Source of the DNA: JAFAHD01 sp963772515
GTDB taxonomy: Bacteria > Vulcanimicrobiota > Vulcanimicrobiia > Eremiobacterales > Eremiobacteraceae
Length of the DNA: 64,000 bases
NCBI GenBank assembly: GCA_963772515.1
Contig: CAVYXC010000005.1
Span: 124,001 to 188,000, forward strand
Direction of reading: 5' to 3'
The position numbers were made by a program, and so were the translations under genes. The stretch's first letter is position 1. Every line of letters begins with the position of its first letter. The notes under the pieces are model-generated. The model did not search any database. It worked only from the letters and a program-made list of their open reading frames with translations, and was not told the DNA's origin. Positions 7,712-16,133 of the stretch are shown here, piece after piece.

Positions 7712-9124
7712 CTACAATATATATTGCGAGAGGTCTTGGTCTTTCACAATGTCGGCAAGACGCTCCTCCACGTACGCCGCGTCGACGACGATCGATCCAC
7801 CGCGCTCGGGAGCCTCGTAGCTGACGCCTTCGAGCACGCGCTCGAGCATCGTGTGCAGCCTGCGCGCGCCGATGTTCTCGGTCTGCTCGTTGACGAGCGT
7901 CGCCAAGCGCGCGATCGCATCGATGCCATCATCGGTGAACGTCAACGTCACCTGGTCGGTGGCCAGCAGCTGCCGGTACTGCTCGATGAGGGCGTTCTTC
8001 GGCGCGGTCAGGATGGTCACGAAATCGTCTTTGGTCAAACTGCCGAGCTCGACGCGGATCGGGAAGCGGCCTTGGAGTTCAGGGATGAGATCGCTGGGCT
8101 TGCTGACGTGGAATGCGCCCGCGCCGATGAACAGCACGTGGTCGGTCTTCACGGGCCCGTGCTTGGTGAGAACGGTCGAACCTTCGACGATCGGGAGAAT
8201 GTCGCGCTGTACGCCTTCGCGTGACACGTCCGGGCCGCCGCCCTGGTGGCTGGGACCGGCGATCTTATCCATCTCGTCGATGAAGATGATGCCGTCTTGC
8301 TCCGCGCGGCGCACCGCCTCGCGCTTGAGCGAATCGTTGTCGATCAGTTTGGCCGCCTCTTCTTGCGTGAAGATCTTCTTGGCCTCGGCGACCGTGACGC
8401 GGCGCTTCGAACGTTTCTTCGGCAGCATGGAACCGAGCAGGTCGTTCATGTTGCCGCCCATCTCTTCCATCTGCGGCCCGCCGAAGGTCAGCACGGTCTG
8501 GGGCTCTTCGATGTCGATCTCGATGATGCGCACGTCGTAAAAACCGCTGCGCAGCTCGCTCTTGACGCGTTCGCGGCGCTGCTCGAGCTCGTCGCTGCGC
8601 GACGGCGCCGGCGCCTCGGGGACCGCGCGCGCGCCTCCTTGGCCGCTGAGCATCGCCGACAACGCCGAGAACGGGGTTGAGCCGTCGCCCGAGGGCATGC
8701 GCGTTGAAGGGTCGATGAGATCCGCGAGCCGGTCGAGCGCCGCTTCTTCTGACTGCGCGCGCGTCTCTTCGATGCGTTCCGCGCGGACCGTGCGGATCGA
8801 GGCTTCGACCAGGTCGCGCACCATCGATTCGACGTCGCGCCCGACGTAGCCGACCTCCGTGTATTTGGTCGCCTCGACCTTGATGAACGGCGCGCCGACC
8901 AGATTCGCCAGGCGCCGCGCGATCTCGGTCTTGCCGACGCCGGTAGGCCCGATCATGAGGATGTTCTTGGGAATGACTTCGTCGCGCATCTCGCCGCTGA
9001 TCATGTTGCGGCGGTAGCGGTTGCGCAGCGCGACCGCGACGGCGCGCTTGGCGTCGGCCTGGCCAACGATGTAGCGGTCCAGCTCGGCGACGATGCGGGA
9101 TGGGGTGAGGGCTTTGGGATCCAT
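7712..9124 (-). CDS. hslU: HslU, ATPase subunit of the HslUV protease
   Basis: 470 residues. An AAA+ ATPase with Walker A GPTGVGKT (59-66), the pore loop GYVG (92-95), a charged I-domain (about 115-245), Walker B IIFIDEMDKI (279-288), and the conserved C-terminal DLSQYIL, the tail that inserts between HslV subunits to activate them. It unfolds substrates for the HslV peptidase in the cytoplasm. HslV is encoded about 5 kb away at 14234-14761 rather than next door. Downstream it runs into def with a 10-base gap. Start ATG gives the typical MDPKALTPSRIVAELD. Confidence 0.95.
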   Translation of the reverse strand: MDPKALTPSRIVAELDRYIVGQADAKRAVAVALRNRYRRNMISGEMRDEVIPKNILMIGPTGVGKTEIARRLANLVGAPFIKVEATKYTEVGYVGRDVESMVRDLVEASIRTVRAERIEETRAQSEEAALDRLADLIDPSTRMPSGDGSTPFSALSAMLSGQGGARAVPEAPAPSRSDELEQRRERVKSELRSGFYDVRIIEIDIEEPQTVLTFGGPQMEEMGGNMNDLLGSMLPKKRSKRRVTVAEAKKIFTQEEAAKLIDNDSLKREAVRRAEQDGIIFIDEMDKIAGPSHQGGGPDVSREGVQRDILPIVEGSTVLTKHGPVKTDHVLFIGAGAFHVSKPSDLIPELQGRFPIRVELGSLTKDDFVTILTAPKNALIEQYRQLLATDQVTLTFTDDGIDAIARLATLVNEQTENIGARRLHTMLERVLEGVSYEAPERGGSIVVDAAYVEERLADIVKDQDLSQYIL

Positions 9125-9167
9125 GCGAAATCTAGAAATTCGACGCCGGCCGAGCGCGCCCTCCGCC

Positions 9168-10013
9168 CTAGTTCATCGCGCCGGGGTGGTCTTCGGTCGC
9201 CCACACTTTGGACGGATCGGTTTCGAGCGGCCACACGTGCACCATCCACCCGTAGATCACTGGCTTGAAGGTGCCGCCTGCGGCCGCGCACGCTGGTGCG
9301 GTCGTGATCGAACCCTGAAGGCCGAATTGCGCGTTCGGTCCGGTCCACGCGACGCGCTGGCCGGATGGCGGTATGCACAGATTGGTATGGAGGTGCCAGG
9401 TGGCGACGCTAAGCGGCACGCGCTGATCGAGCTGGTCGTCGGTCGCCTTGGCCGGTGCGGTGTACATCGCGCCCATCAGCTCGTAACCGCCCGGCACGCG
9501 CTTGTACATCAGCGACGTCGGCCGTGCCGGATCGAACGAGAACCCGCTTGCGGCGGCGTTCACGTAGTTGGTGAAATGATACATCGGCTGCGGGATCTCA
9601 GGATGGAACTGCACGTATCCGGCGGCCTCGGCGACCCGGTAGTCCTTATAGGGTGCGATGGCGGTGCGCAACGCGGCGAGGATTTGGTCCGCGCGCTGCT
9701 GGTCGGCGGCGCTGGCCGGACGGCGCGCCGTCATGAGCATGTGGCCGCCGTGCTCCATGTGTCCGTCGTCCATCATCTGCATGGACTCTATCGTCGCGTT
9801 CGACGCGGCGGGAGCCGACGGGGCGGGGGACGACGCGGTCATGCCGTCCATGTCCGCCATGTTCTGCATCGCGACCATGTGCATCGACGCCGCGTGCGTG
9901 GCCATATCGCACGAGTCGCTGCACGGATCGCCGGCGCGCGCACCGTCGGGGGCGATCGCGAGACATGCAGCCGTGATCGCCGTGATGGAAAGAACAAGCA
10001 TCGATTTCGTCAT
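9168..10013 (-). CDS. Secreted His/Met-rich protein of unknown function
   Basis: 281 residues. An N-terminal signal peptide (about 1-27) is followed by a region unusually rich in Met, His, Asp and Cys (about 30-95: DPCSDSCDMATH, MHMVAMQNMADMDGM, MMDDGHMEHGGHM). The rest is a compact domain with conserved-looking stretches YHFTNYV, FDPARPTSLMYKR, TWHLHTNLCIPP and VHVWPLE. Met/His clusters with paired Cys often bind copper or similar soft metals outside the cytoplasm; that is an inference, and the main domain is not one I can name. The gene is divergent from pntAA with a 182-base regulatory region between them, and lies 43 bases from the hslU start on the same strand. Confidence 0.65.
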   Translation of the reverse strand: MTKSMLVLSITAITAACLAIAPDGARAGDPCSDSCDMATHAASMHMVAMQNMADMDGMTASSPAPSAPAASNATIESMQMMDDGHMEHGGHMLMTARRPASAADQQRADQILAALRTAIAPYKDYRVAEAAGYVQFHPEIPQPMYHFTNYVNAAASGFSFDPARPTSLMYKRVPGGYELMGAMYTAPAKATDDQLDQRVPLSVATWHLHTNLCIPPSGQRVAWTGPNAQFGLQGSITTAPACAAAGGTFKPVIYGWMVHVWPLETDPSKVWATEDHPGAMN

Positions 10014-10154
10014 GCTCTTAGTGCCTCCACATTCATGGTACGACCCAGCGGCCCTCCGCTAAAGAGAGAAAGTCTGTGGAACCGATGAGAACAAGGTGAA
10101 ACCCGTATTCGCGGGAATTTAATCCGCCGCAGCACAGCGATCACAGGATGTCGT

Positions 10155-10181
10155 AGCGCGTTCCTTGGAACGCGCCTTTTT
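10155..10181 (+). terminator. Rho-independent terminator in the pntAA leader
   Basis: A perfect nine-base hairpin, GCGCGTTCC - TT - GGAACGCGC, is followed by a run of T. It points along the plus strand and ends 15 bases before the pntAA start, but there is no plus-strand gene before it: the upstream neighbour (9168-10013) is divergent. A terminator in the 5' leader of an operon is the layout of transcription attenuation or of a riboswitch expression platform. The opposite strand has no matching T-run. Confidence 0.7.
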
Positions 10182-10195
10182 TGGGAGAGCCTGTC

Positions 10196-11341
10196 TTGAA
10201 CATCGTCGTACCTAAGGAGGTCGCCCCGGGCGAAGCGCGCGTGGCGCTGACGCCCGACGCGGCGTCGCGGCTGGTCAAGGCGGGCAACGCCGTCGTGGTC
10301 GAGCGCGCGGCCGGCGATGCGGCCGGCTATCGCGACGCGGATTACGAAGCGGCCCGCGCCACTATCGTCCCTACGGCGGCGCAGACCTATGCCGGCGCCG
10401 GACTGGTGGTGAAGGTCCAACGGCCATTGACCGAATCGCCGGACGAGCTCAGCCTCATCCCGCAGGGCGCCGCCCTCGTCGCATTCTTGCAACCGCTATC
10501 GGACCCGCAGTACGCGTCGAAATTGGCGCAGCGCAAGATCACCGGCCTCTCGATGGAGCTGATCCCGCGCATCTCGCGCGCACAGAGCATGGACGCGCTG
10601 TCGTCGCAGGCGACGGTCTCTGGTTACAAGTCGGTCTTGGTCGCCGCCGATGCGCTGCCCAAATTCTTCCCCATGCTCATGACCGCGGCCGGCACGGTGC
10701 CGCCCGCGAAAGTGCTCGTCTTGGGTGCGGGCGTCGCCGGCCTGCAGGCGATCGCGACCGCGCGCCGGCTCGGCGCCGTCGTCACTGGATTCGACGTGCG
10801 CGCCGTCGTCAAAGAACAGGTCGAAAGCCTCGGCGCGACGTTCTTGGGTTCGCCGCCGCAAGACGCCGAGGGCGCGGGCGGATATGCCAAGGAGTTGGCC
10901 GCCGACCAACAGCGCCGCGACCAAGAATTGATCGCGACCACGGCGACCGGCATGGATGTCATCATCACCACGGCGCTTATCCCAGGCAGACGCGCGCCGA
11001 TACTCATCACCGCCGCCGCCGTGCAGAACATGCGGCCGGGCTCGGTGATCGTCGACCTCGCCGCCGAAGCCGGCGGCAACTGCGAGCTGAGCGAGCCCGG
11101 CTCGACCGTCGTCAAGAACGGCGTGACCATCGCCGCGCCCACGAACCTGGCGAGCACGATGCCGCAGCACGCCAGCATGTTATACGCGAAAAACGTGCTC
11201 GCGCTACTCTCGCTGCTGATCAAGGACGGAACGCTGACGTTGGACATGAACGACGAGATCGCGCGCGGCGTGTGCGTGACGCGCGACGGCGAGATCCTCA
11301 ACGAGGCGGTGCGCACACGCTTGCAAGGAGTCGGCGCATGA
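10196..11341 (+). CDS. pntAA: NAD(P) transhydrogenase alpha subunit, part 1 (NAD-binding)
   Basis: 381 residues from the TTG at 10196 (MNIVVPKEVAPGE), preferred because GGGAGAG at 10183-10189 sits six bases upstream; a TTG at 10181 lies within the terminator T-run and ribosome-site region. The domain is alanine dehydrogenase/PntA-like: KEVAPGEARVALTPD, GAGLVVKVQRP, VLVLGAGVAGLQAIATARRLGA (dinucleotide fold) and PGSVIVDLAAEAGGNCE. It is the soluble NAD(H)-binding domain I of the proton-translocating transhydrogenase. Here the alpha chain is split, as in Rhodospirillum rubrum: part 2 follows as a separate gene overlapping by four bases. Confidence 0.93.
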   Translation: MNIVVPKEVAPGEARVALTPDAASRLVKAGNAVVVERAAGDAAGYRDADYEAARATIVPTAAQTYAGAGLVVKVQRPLTESPDELSLIPQGAALVAFLQPLSDPQYASKLAQRKITGLSMELIPRISRAQSMDALSSQATVSGYKSVLVAADALPKFFPMLMTAAGTVPPAKVLVLGAGVAGLQAIATARRLGAVVTGFDVRAVVKEQVESLGATFLGSPPQDAEGAGGYAKELAADQQRRDQELIATTATGMDVIITTALIPGRRAPILITAAAVQNMRPGSVIVDLAAEAGGNCELSEPGSTVVKNGVTIAAPTNLASTMPQHASMLYAKNVLALLSLLIKDGTLTLDMNDEIARGVCVTRDGEILNEAVRTRLQGVGA

Positions 11342-11640
11342 GCGAACATCTTTTCATGCAGATCACCGTCTTCGTGTTGGCGGTGTTCGTCGGCTTCGAG
11401 GTCATCTCGAAGGTGCCGTCGATGCTGCACACGCCGCTCATGTCGGCGACCAACGCGATCCACGGCATCGTCGTCGTCGGTGCGATGCTGATCGCCGGCG
11501 CGGCGCTCGGGGGCGTCGCCGGTCATGCGATCAGCCTGGCCGCCATGATCCTGGGTTCGATCAACGTCGTCGGCGGCTTCGCGGTCACCGAGCGCATGCT
11601 CGAGATGTTCAAAGGCAGGACGGAGAACCGGCCGCGATGA
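11338..11640 (+). CDS. pntAB: NAD(P) transhydrogenase alpha subunit, part 2 (membrane)
   Basis: 100 residues from the ATG at 11338, which overlaps the pntAA stop (ATGA). An in-frame extension upstream would overlap pntAA and lacks family similarity. Three hydrophobic helices are seen (about 8-25, 42-62, 66-85) with the conserved SATNAIHGIVVVGAM and INVVGGFAVTERMLEMF. This is the short membrane subunit of split transhydrogenases, contributing helices of domain II and the proton channel together with PntB. Its stop overlaps the pntB start by four bases. Confidence 0.93.
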   Translation: MSEHLFMQITVFVLAVFVGFEVISKVPSMLHTPLMSATNAIHGIVVVGAMLIAGAALGGVAGHAISLAAMILGSINVVGGFAVTERMLEMFKGRTENRPR

Positions 11641-13040
11641 CCCTGGAGCAAACCGTTCTGTCCGTCGCCTACCTCGTCACCGCGGTTCTCTTCATCCTGG
11701 GTCTGAAGTTCTTGAGCTCGCCGCGCAGCGCGCGCGTGGGCAATATCCTCGCGATGATCGGCATGGCGATCGCGGTCGTCGCGACGTGTTTCGACTCGGG
11801 CATCCTGTCGTGGACCGACATCATCATCGGCGCGATCATCGGCGTGCCTATCGGACTCATCTCGGCGCGGCTGGTGAAGATGACCGCCATGCCGCAAATG
11901 GTGGCGCTGTTCAACGGCGCCGGCGGCGGTGCGGCCGCACTCGTTTCTGCCGGCGAGTTCATCAAGCTGACGACCGCCGGCGCGACGCCGACGTGGGATC
12001 AGCTCTTGCCGATCGTGCTGAGCTCGATCATCGGGTCGGTGAGCTTCTCCGGCAGCATCATCGCATTCGCGAAGCTGCAAGAACTGATGACCGGGCGCCC
12101 GATCACCTACACCGGACAGCAGATCGTCAACGCGATCGTGCTGCTGGTCATGGTCGGCTTGTCGGCGTTCTTGCTCATGGGCAACGTGTCCGTGCCGGTG
12201 TTCGCCGGCATCGTCGTCGCGGCGCTGGCGCTGGGCGTGCTCGGCGTGCTGCCGATCGGCGGCGCGGACATGCCCGTCGTCATCTCGCTGCTCAACTCGT
12301 TCACCGGCGTCGCGGTCGCCGTCACCGGCTTCGCGCTCAACAGCACCGTGCTCATCATCAGCGGCACGCTGGTCGGCGCGTCGGGCACGCTGCTCACGAC
12401 ATTGATGGCGACTGCCATGAATCGCTCGCTCGCGAACGTGCTGTTCGGCGCGTTCGGCGCCGCTCCCAAAGCCGGCGCCGCCGGACCGGCGACCGCGCCC
12501 GGCGGCGGAACGGTGCGGTCGGCAAGCGTCGAGGACGTCGCAACGCTGCTCGCATACTCGCGCTCGGTCATCATCGTGCCCGGCTACGGCATGGCGGTCG
12601 CGCAGGCGCAACACGCCGTGCGCGAGCTGGCCGCCAACCTCGAGAAGCGCGGCGTCGACGTGAAGTTCGCGATCCACCCAGTGGCCGGACGCATGCCTGG
12701 GCACATGAACGTGCTGCTGGCCGAAGCGAATGTGCCGTACGATCAGTTGCACGAGATGGACGAGATCAATCCGCAGTTCGAGGCGGCCGACGTCGCGCTC
12801 GTCATCGGTGCGAACGACGTCACCAACCCGGCCGCGCGCAACGTGCAGAACAGCCCGATCTACGGCATGCCGATCCTCGACGTCGACAAAGCCAAGAACA
12901 TCGTCGTCCTCAAGCGGTCCATGGCGCCAGGGTTCGCGGGCATCGACAATCCATTATACGAGAATCCCAAGACGATGATGCTGTTCGGCGACGCGAAGGA
13001 CTCAGTGCAAAAACTCGCGGCGGACGTCGCCCAAGCCTAA
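11637..13040 (+). CDS. pntB: NAD(P) transhydrogenase beta subunit
   Basis: 467 residues. The first half (about 1-265) holds about nine transmembrane helices with family motifs MPQMVALFNGAGGGAAALVS and GGADMPVVISLLNSFTGVAVA; the second half is the NADP(H)-binding domain III with VPGYGMAVAQAQHAVRELA, FAIHPVAGRMPGHMNVLLAEA, VIGANDVTNPAAR and KRSMAPGFAGIDNPL. It couples proton movement to hydride transfer between NADH and NADP+. Overlaps pntAB by ATGA. The 3' end overlaps the convergent GNAT gene by four bases. Confidence 0.95.
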   Translation: MTLEQTVLSVAYLVTAVLFILGLKFLSSPRSARVGNILAMIGMAIAVVATCFDSGILSWTDIIIGAIIGVPIGLISARLVKMTAMPQMVALFNGAGGGAAALVSAGEFIKLTTAGATPTWDQLLPIVLSSIIGSVSFSGSIIAFAKLQELMTGRPITYTGQQIVNAIVLLVMVGLSAFLLMGNVSVPVFAGIVVAALALGVLGVLPIGGADMPVVISLLNSFTGVAVAVTGFALNSTVLIISGTLVGASGTLLTTLMATAMNRSLANVLFGAFGAAPKAGAAGPATAPGGGTVRSASVEDVATLLAYSRSVIIVPGYGMAVAQAQHAVRELAANLEKRGVDVKFAIHPVAGRMPGHMNVLLAEANVPYDQLHEMDEINPQFEAADVALVIGANDVTNPAARNVQNSPIYGMPILDVDKAKNIVVLKRSMAPGFAGIDNPLYENPKTMMLFGDAKDSVQKLAADVAQA

Positions 13041-13564
13041 CCCAGCACGCGCTCGTAGCGATGGTCGGTATGGCCTGGCATGTCGTCGCTCGGCCCGGTC
13101 CATACTCGTTTGAATCCGAGCGACTCAAGCAACGCGATCGAGGCTTGGTTCTCGACATCGACGATCGCCTCCACGAGGGTTACGCCAAGATCGCGCAGCG
13201 CACGTTCGACCATCGCGCTGCAGGCTTCTTTGCCGTAGCCCTGGCGCCAAAAGTCCGGGAAAATATCGTAACCGATAACGGCGGACTTGCCGTCCACCGT
13301 CGCTTGGACCAAACCCACGTACGGCCCGTCCTTGCTGCGCACGGCCCAATTGAGCCAGACCTGCGAGCCGTTGCGCCCGACCGCCAGCCTTTCGAAACGC
13401 TGCTCAAGACCAGCTGCTGACTTCGGCGGACGTTGCGCTTCGTAACGATACAACCGTTCGTCACGCATCGGTTCGAAGAGCACGCGAGCATGCGAAGGCT
13501 TCAATGGCTCGAGGCGAAGTCGCTTCGTGTCGAGCGCGAACTCAGCCACCTTGGGATTCGGCAT
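13037..13564 (-). CDS. GNAT-family N-acetyltransferase (RimJ/RimL-like)
   Basis: 175 residues. It begins with the typical RimJ/L form LDTKRLRLEPLKPSHARVLFEPM and contains the acetyl-CoA signature FWRQGYGKEACSAMVERAL (Q/RxxGxG/A) followed by the beta-strand LVEAIVDVENQASIALLESLGFKRV. It likely transfers an acetyl group to a protein N-terminus or a small amine; the substrate cannot be told. The stop overlaps the convergent pntB stop, and the start lies inside the 3' end of the membrane protein gene (overlap 13542-13564), so it belongs to the topA-hslV transcription unit. Confidence 0.85.
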   Translation of the reverse strand: MPNPKVAEFALDTKRLRLEPLKPSHARVLFEPMRDERLYRYEAQRPPKSAAGLEQRFERLAVGRNGSQVWLNWAVRSKDGPYVGLVQATVDGKSAVIGYDIFPDFWRQGYGKEACSAMVERALRDLGVTLVEAIVDVENQASIALLESLGFKRVWTGPSDDMPGHTDHRYERVLG

Positions 13565-14237
13565 TGCCCATCGCTTTGAGCGATTGATACCAATACAGCA
13601 CGGCTATCCACTGTGTTTGAATCGCGTACATGATGAATGGTGCGATGATCGCAGCGCCCACCGCCAATGCTTGATTTCTTGTCGGCTCGACGAAGTGGTG
13701 CGTCACGAGTAATTTCCAGGACACGATGACAACAAGATCGGGGATGAGGACAGTCAGCGCGATCGCGATGGTCGAGACGACGAGGAACACAAATGTGCGC
13801 CAGAAGCGGCCTGTCGTGAGCTCCCACGAACGTCGAAGTCCGACTTCAGCAGTCACCCCATCCAAGGCGATAGCGGCCGGCGCCACCGAGAATTTCGTGC
13901 CGAAATAGAATCCCGGCCACACGAGCGCGAGGAGCCCGAAGAGCACGGCGAAGCAACTGATGATACTGGCCAGCAGCAGACGTCCGACCGTGCCGGCCGT
14001 CATGCGATAGCCCGGGCTGATCGTGCGCACGGCGTTGGCGCCCGCGAAATACGCCCAGGGGATGGTGCACACATTGAGCGCTATCGCTCCCGCGCCCTGG
14101 GCGGCGCCGGCCGCGCTCACCACGACCAGGATCAGGACAACGGGCCAGGAGCTCACGGTCGCATACAACGCCTCATCGAACGCCCTCGCGAGCAGCGGCC
14201 CGAGATGCGGATAGTTCGCGCGGACCTGCGCGCTCAC
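13542..14237 (-). CDS. Multi-pass membrane protein of unknown function
   Basis: 231 residues with about five or six hydrophobic segments (about 26-50, 52-70, 85-110, 145-170 and 190-215). Motifs such as FYFGTKFSVAPAAIALDGVTAEVGLRRSWELTTGRFWRTF resemble the membrane proteins annotated as glycerophosphodiester-phosphodiesterase membrane-domain-like, in which a stretch of that form is repeated; I would not assign a function. The ATG overlaps the hslV stop (ATGA at 14234-14237) and the gene overlaps GNAT by 23 bases, so all three are translationally coupled. Confidence 0.65.
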   Translation of the reverse strand: MSAQVRANYPHLGPLLARAFDEALYATVSSWPVVLILVVVSAAGAAQGAGAIALNVCTIPWAYFAGANAVRTISPGYRMTAGTVGRLLLASIISCFAVLFGLLALVWPGFYFGTKFSVAPAAIALDGVTAEVGLRRSWELTTGRFWRTFVFLVVSTIAIALTVLIPDLVVIVSWKLLVTHHFVEPTRNQALAVGAAIIAPFIMYAIQTQWIAVLYWYQSLKAMGNAESQGG

Positions 14238-14761
14238 AGCGTTTCGATGGCGATATCGTCGTTCGTGTAGATGTCGATGCGGCCGGCGACCTGCAGCGCC
14301 TCGCGCACGATCTCCTCGGCGCCGAGCGCGGTGTTCTTCATGAGCGCAAGCGCGGCGGCTTGCGCGTATGGCCCGCCGGATCCGATCGCAGCGATGTTGT
14401 CATCGGGCTCGACCACGTCGCCCGTGCCGGAAAGCACGAAGAGATGCTCGGTGTCGCCGACGATCAGCAGCGCTTCGAGGCGTCGCAAGTAACGGTCTTG
14501 GCGCCAATCCTTTGCAAGCTCCACCGACGCGCGCGTGATATTGCCGCGAAACTCCTGGAGCTTGGCTTCGAACTTGTCGAGCAGTGTGATGCCGTCCGCC
14601 GCCGAGCCGGCGAAGCCCGCAAGCACCTTGCCGCCGCCGACTTGGCGCACTTTGCGCGCGTGGTGTTTCATGACGACTTTGTCCAGCGTGACCTGGCCGT
14701 CGCCGCCGACCGCGATGTGGCCGTCGCGCAGCACCGCGACGATGGTGGTTGAACGGATCAT
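14234..14761 (-). CDS. hslV: HslV, peptidase subunit of the HslUV protease
   Basis: 175 residues. It starts MIRSTTIVAVLRDGHIAVGGDGQVTL; after removal of four residues the N-terminal nucleophile Thr5 (TTIVAV) would be exposed, as in the proteasome-like HslV/CodW family. Further conserved stretches are MKHHARKVRQVGGGKVLAGFAGSAADGITL, KLEALLIVGD-like LRRLEALLIVGD, and IGSGGPYAQAAALAL. It forms the dodecameric peptidase core activated by HslU. trmFO lies two bases upstream. hslU is not adjacent: pntAA-AB-B, GNAT and a membrane gene lie in between. Confidence 0.95.
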   Translation of the reverse strand: MIRSTTIVAVLRDGHIAVGGDGQVTLDKVVMKHHARKVRQVGGGKVLAGFAGSAADGITLLDKFEAKLQEFRGNITRASVELAKDWRQDRYLRRLEALLIVGDTEHLFVLSGTGDVVEPDDNIAAIGSGGPYAQAAALALMKNTALGAEEIVREALQVAGRIDIYTNDDIAIETL

Positions 14762-14762
14762 G

Positions 14763-16088
14763 CTACCTCGATACCGCGATCTGATCGATCTCGGCTAGCG
14801 CGCGTTCGGCGAGAGCGCGCCGTCGCGCCTGCTTGTCCAGACGCGGGCCTTCGAGCGGCTCGAAGTACGCGAAGGTGACGTTTTGGGGCTGGAAGTCATG
14901 GCTCGTGCCGTCGCGCAGATATGCGAGCAGCGCACCGATCGCGGTGCGCGGTGCGGGCACGAACGGGCGCTCGTCTCCTTGCGCCCGGCGCGACGCGTTC
15001 ACGGCGGCGACGATGCCCGTTGCCGCCGCCTCGACGTACCCCTCGCAGCCGGTCACCTGGCCCGCCAAGAAGATGCGGGGCGCAGCGCGCAGGCTGAGGT
15101 CTTCGCTCAGCACGCGCGGTGCGTCGACGAACGTGTTGCGATGCATCACGCCGAGCCGCAGCCACTCAGCATCGTGCAGCCCCGGGAGTTTGCCGAGCGC
15201 GCTTTTCTGCGCCGGCCACGTTAGGCGCGTTTGGAAGCCGACCAGATTATAGGCAGTCCCCGCCGCGTTCTCACGGCGCAATTGGACGACCGCGTACGGA
15301 CGTTTGCCGGTGCGCGGGTCCTCCAAGCCCACCGGCTTGAGCGGACCGAAACGCAGCGTGTCCTCGCCTCGCCGTGCCATCTCTTCCACCGGCAGGCAGG
15401 CTTCGAAGTACGGGACCTTGCCGTTCGCAGCCGCTTCGAAACCGTGCGGCTCGTGCTTGTCGCCGTCTACGAGGTCGCTCACGAGCTGGTGGTATTGCGC
15501 TTGGTCGAGCGGGATGTTGAGATAGTCGGCGCCGTCGCCTTTGCCATAGCGCGAGGCCTCGTACATCTGCGAGCGATCGAGCGACTCAGCGGCGACGATC
15601 GGCGAAGCCGCGTCGAAGTAATGCAATTGCGGACCGCACAGCCGCGTCAGCTCGGCGGCAAGTGCCGGCGATGCGAGCGGCCCGCACGCGACGATGGTCA
15701 GGCCGTCTGCCGGTATCGCGCGCACTTCTTCGCGCCGCACGTCGATGAGCGGTTGTCCGCCGATCCTGCGCTCGACATCATCGGCAAACCATTCGCGATC
15801 GACGGCGAGCGCGCCACCTGCGGGCACCGCGGTCGCGCGCGCCGCTTCGATGATGAGCGAACCAAGGCGCGCCATCTCTTCTTTGAGCAGCCCAACCGCG
15901 TTTTCAAGCGAGGCCCCGCGCAGCGAGTTGCTGCACACCAGTTCGGCGAGCCGGCCGCTGACATGCGCGCCTGTCTGCACCTGCGGGCGCATCTCGTACA
16001 ACGTGACCGGCACGCCCGCACGCGCGAGCTGCCACGCCGCTTCCGAACCAGCCAGGCCGCCCCCGATGACGGTCACACCTTGCGACAT
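14763..16088 (-). CDS. trmFO: Methylenetetrahydrofolate-tRNA-(uracil-54)-methyltransferase TrmFO
   Basis: 441 residues. The FAD-binding motif GGGLAGSEAAW (9-19) is followed by LYEMRPQVQTGAHVSGRLAELVCSNSLRG, the TrmFO/GidA-small signature, then PYFEACLPVEEMARRGEDTLRFGPLKPVGLEDPRTG and the late FLAGQVTGCEGYVEAAATG. It uses methylenetetrahydrofolate and FADH2 to form m5U54 in the tRNA T-loop. The gene lies between topA and hslV, as in many Gram-positive genomes (topA-trmFO-xerC/codV-hslV-hslU), but no xerC is present here. A palindromic repeat lies in the 92-base gap upstream. Confidence 0.94.
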   Translation of the reverse strand: MSQGVTVIGGGLAGSEAAWQLARAGVPVTLYEMRPQVQTGAHVSGRLAELVCSNSLRGASLENAVGLLKEEMARLGSLIIEAARATAVPAGGALAVDREWFADDVERRIGGQPLIDVRREEVRAIPADGLTIVACGPLASPALAAELTRLCGPQLHYFDAASPIVAAESLDRSQMYEASRYGKGDGADYLNIPLDQAQYHQLVSDLVDGDKHEPHGFEAAANGKVPYFEACLPVEEMARRGEDTLRFGPLKPVGLEDPRTGKRPYAVVQLRRENAAGTAYNLVGFQTRLTWPAQKSALGKLPGLHDAEWLRLGVMHRNTFVDAPRVLSEDLSLRAAPRIFLAGQVTGCEGYVEAAATGIVAAVNASRRAQGDERPFVPAPRTAIGALLAYLRDGTSHDFQPQNVTFAYFEPLEGPRLDKQARRRALAERALAEIDQIAVSR

Positions 16089-16133
16089 CAGGGCACCATT
16101 CGGTCATGACGCTGCCCCGCCCCGCAACGTCAA

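Noticed and set aside
9128..9142. Half-site AAATTCGAC near the hslU start
   Set aside because: Only one arm resembles the palindrome; there is no second arm.
10014..10195. Cobalamin riboswitch, suggested by GGTGAAA and nearby G-rich segments
   Set aside because: The conserved cobalamin core segments are missing, so no riboswitch class is assigned.
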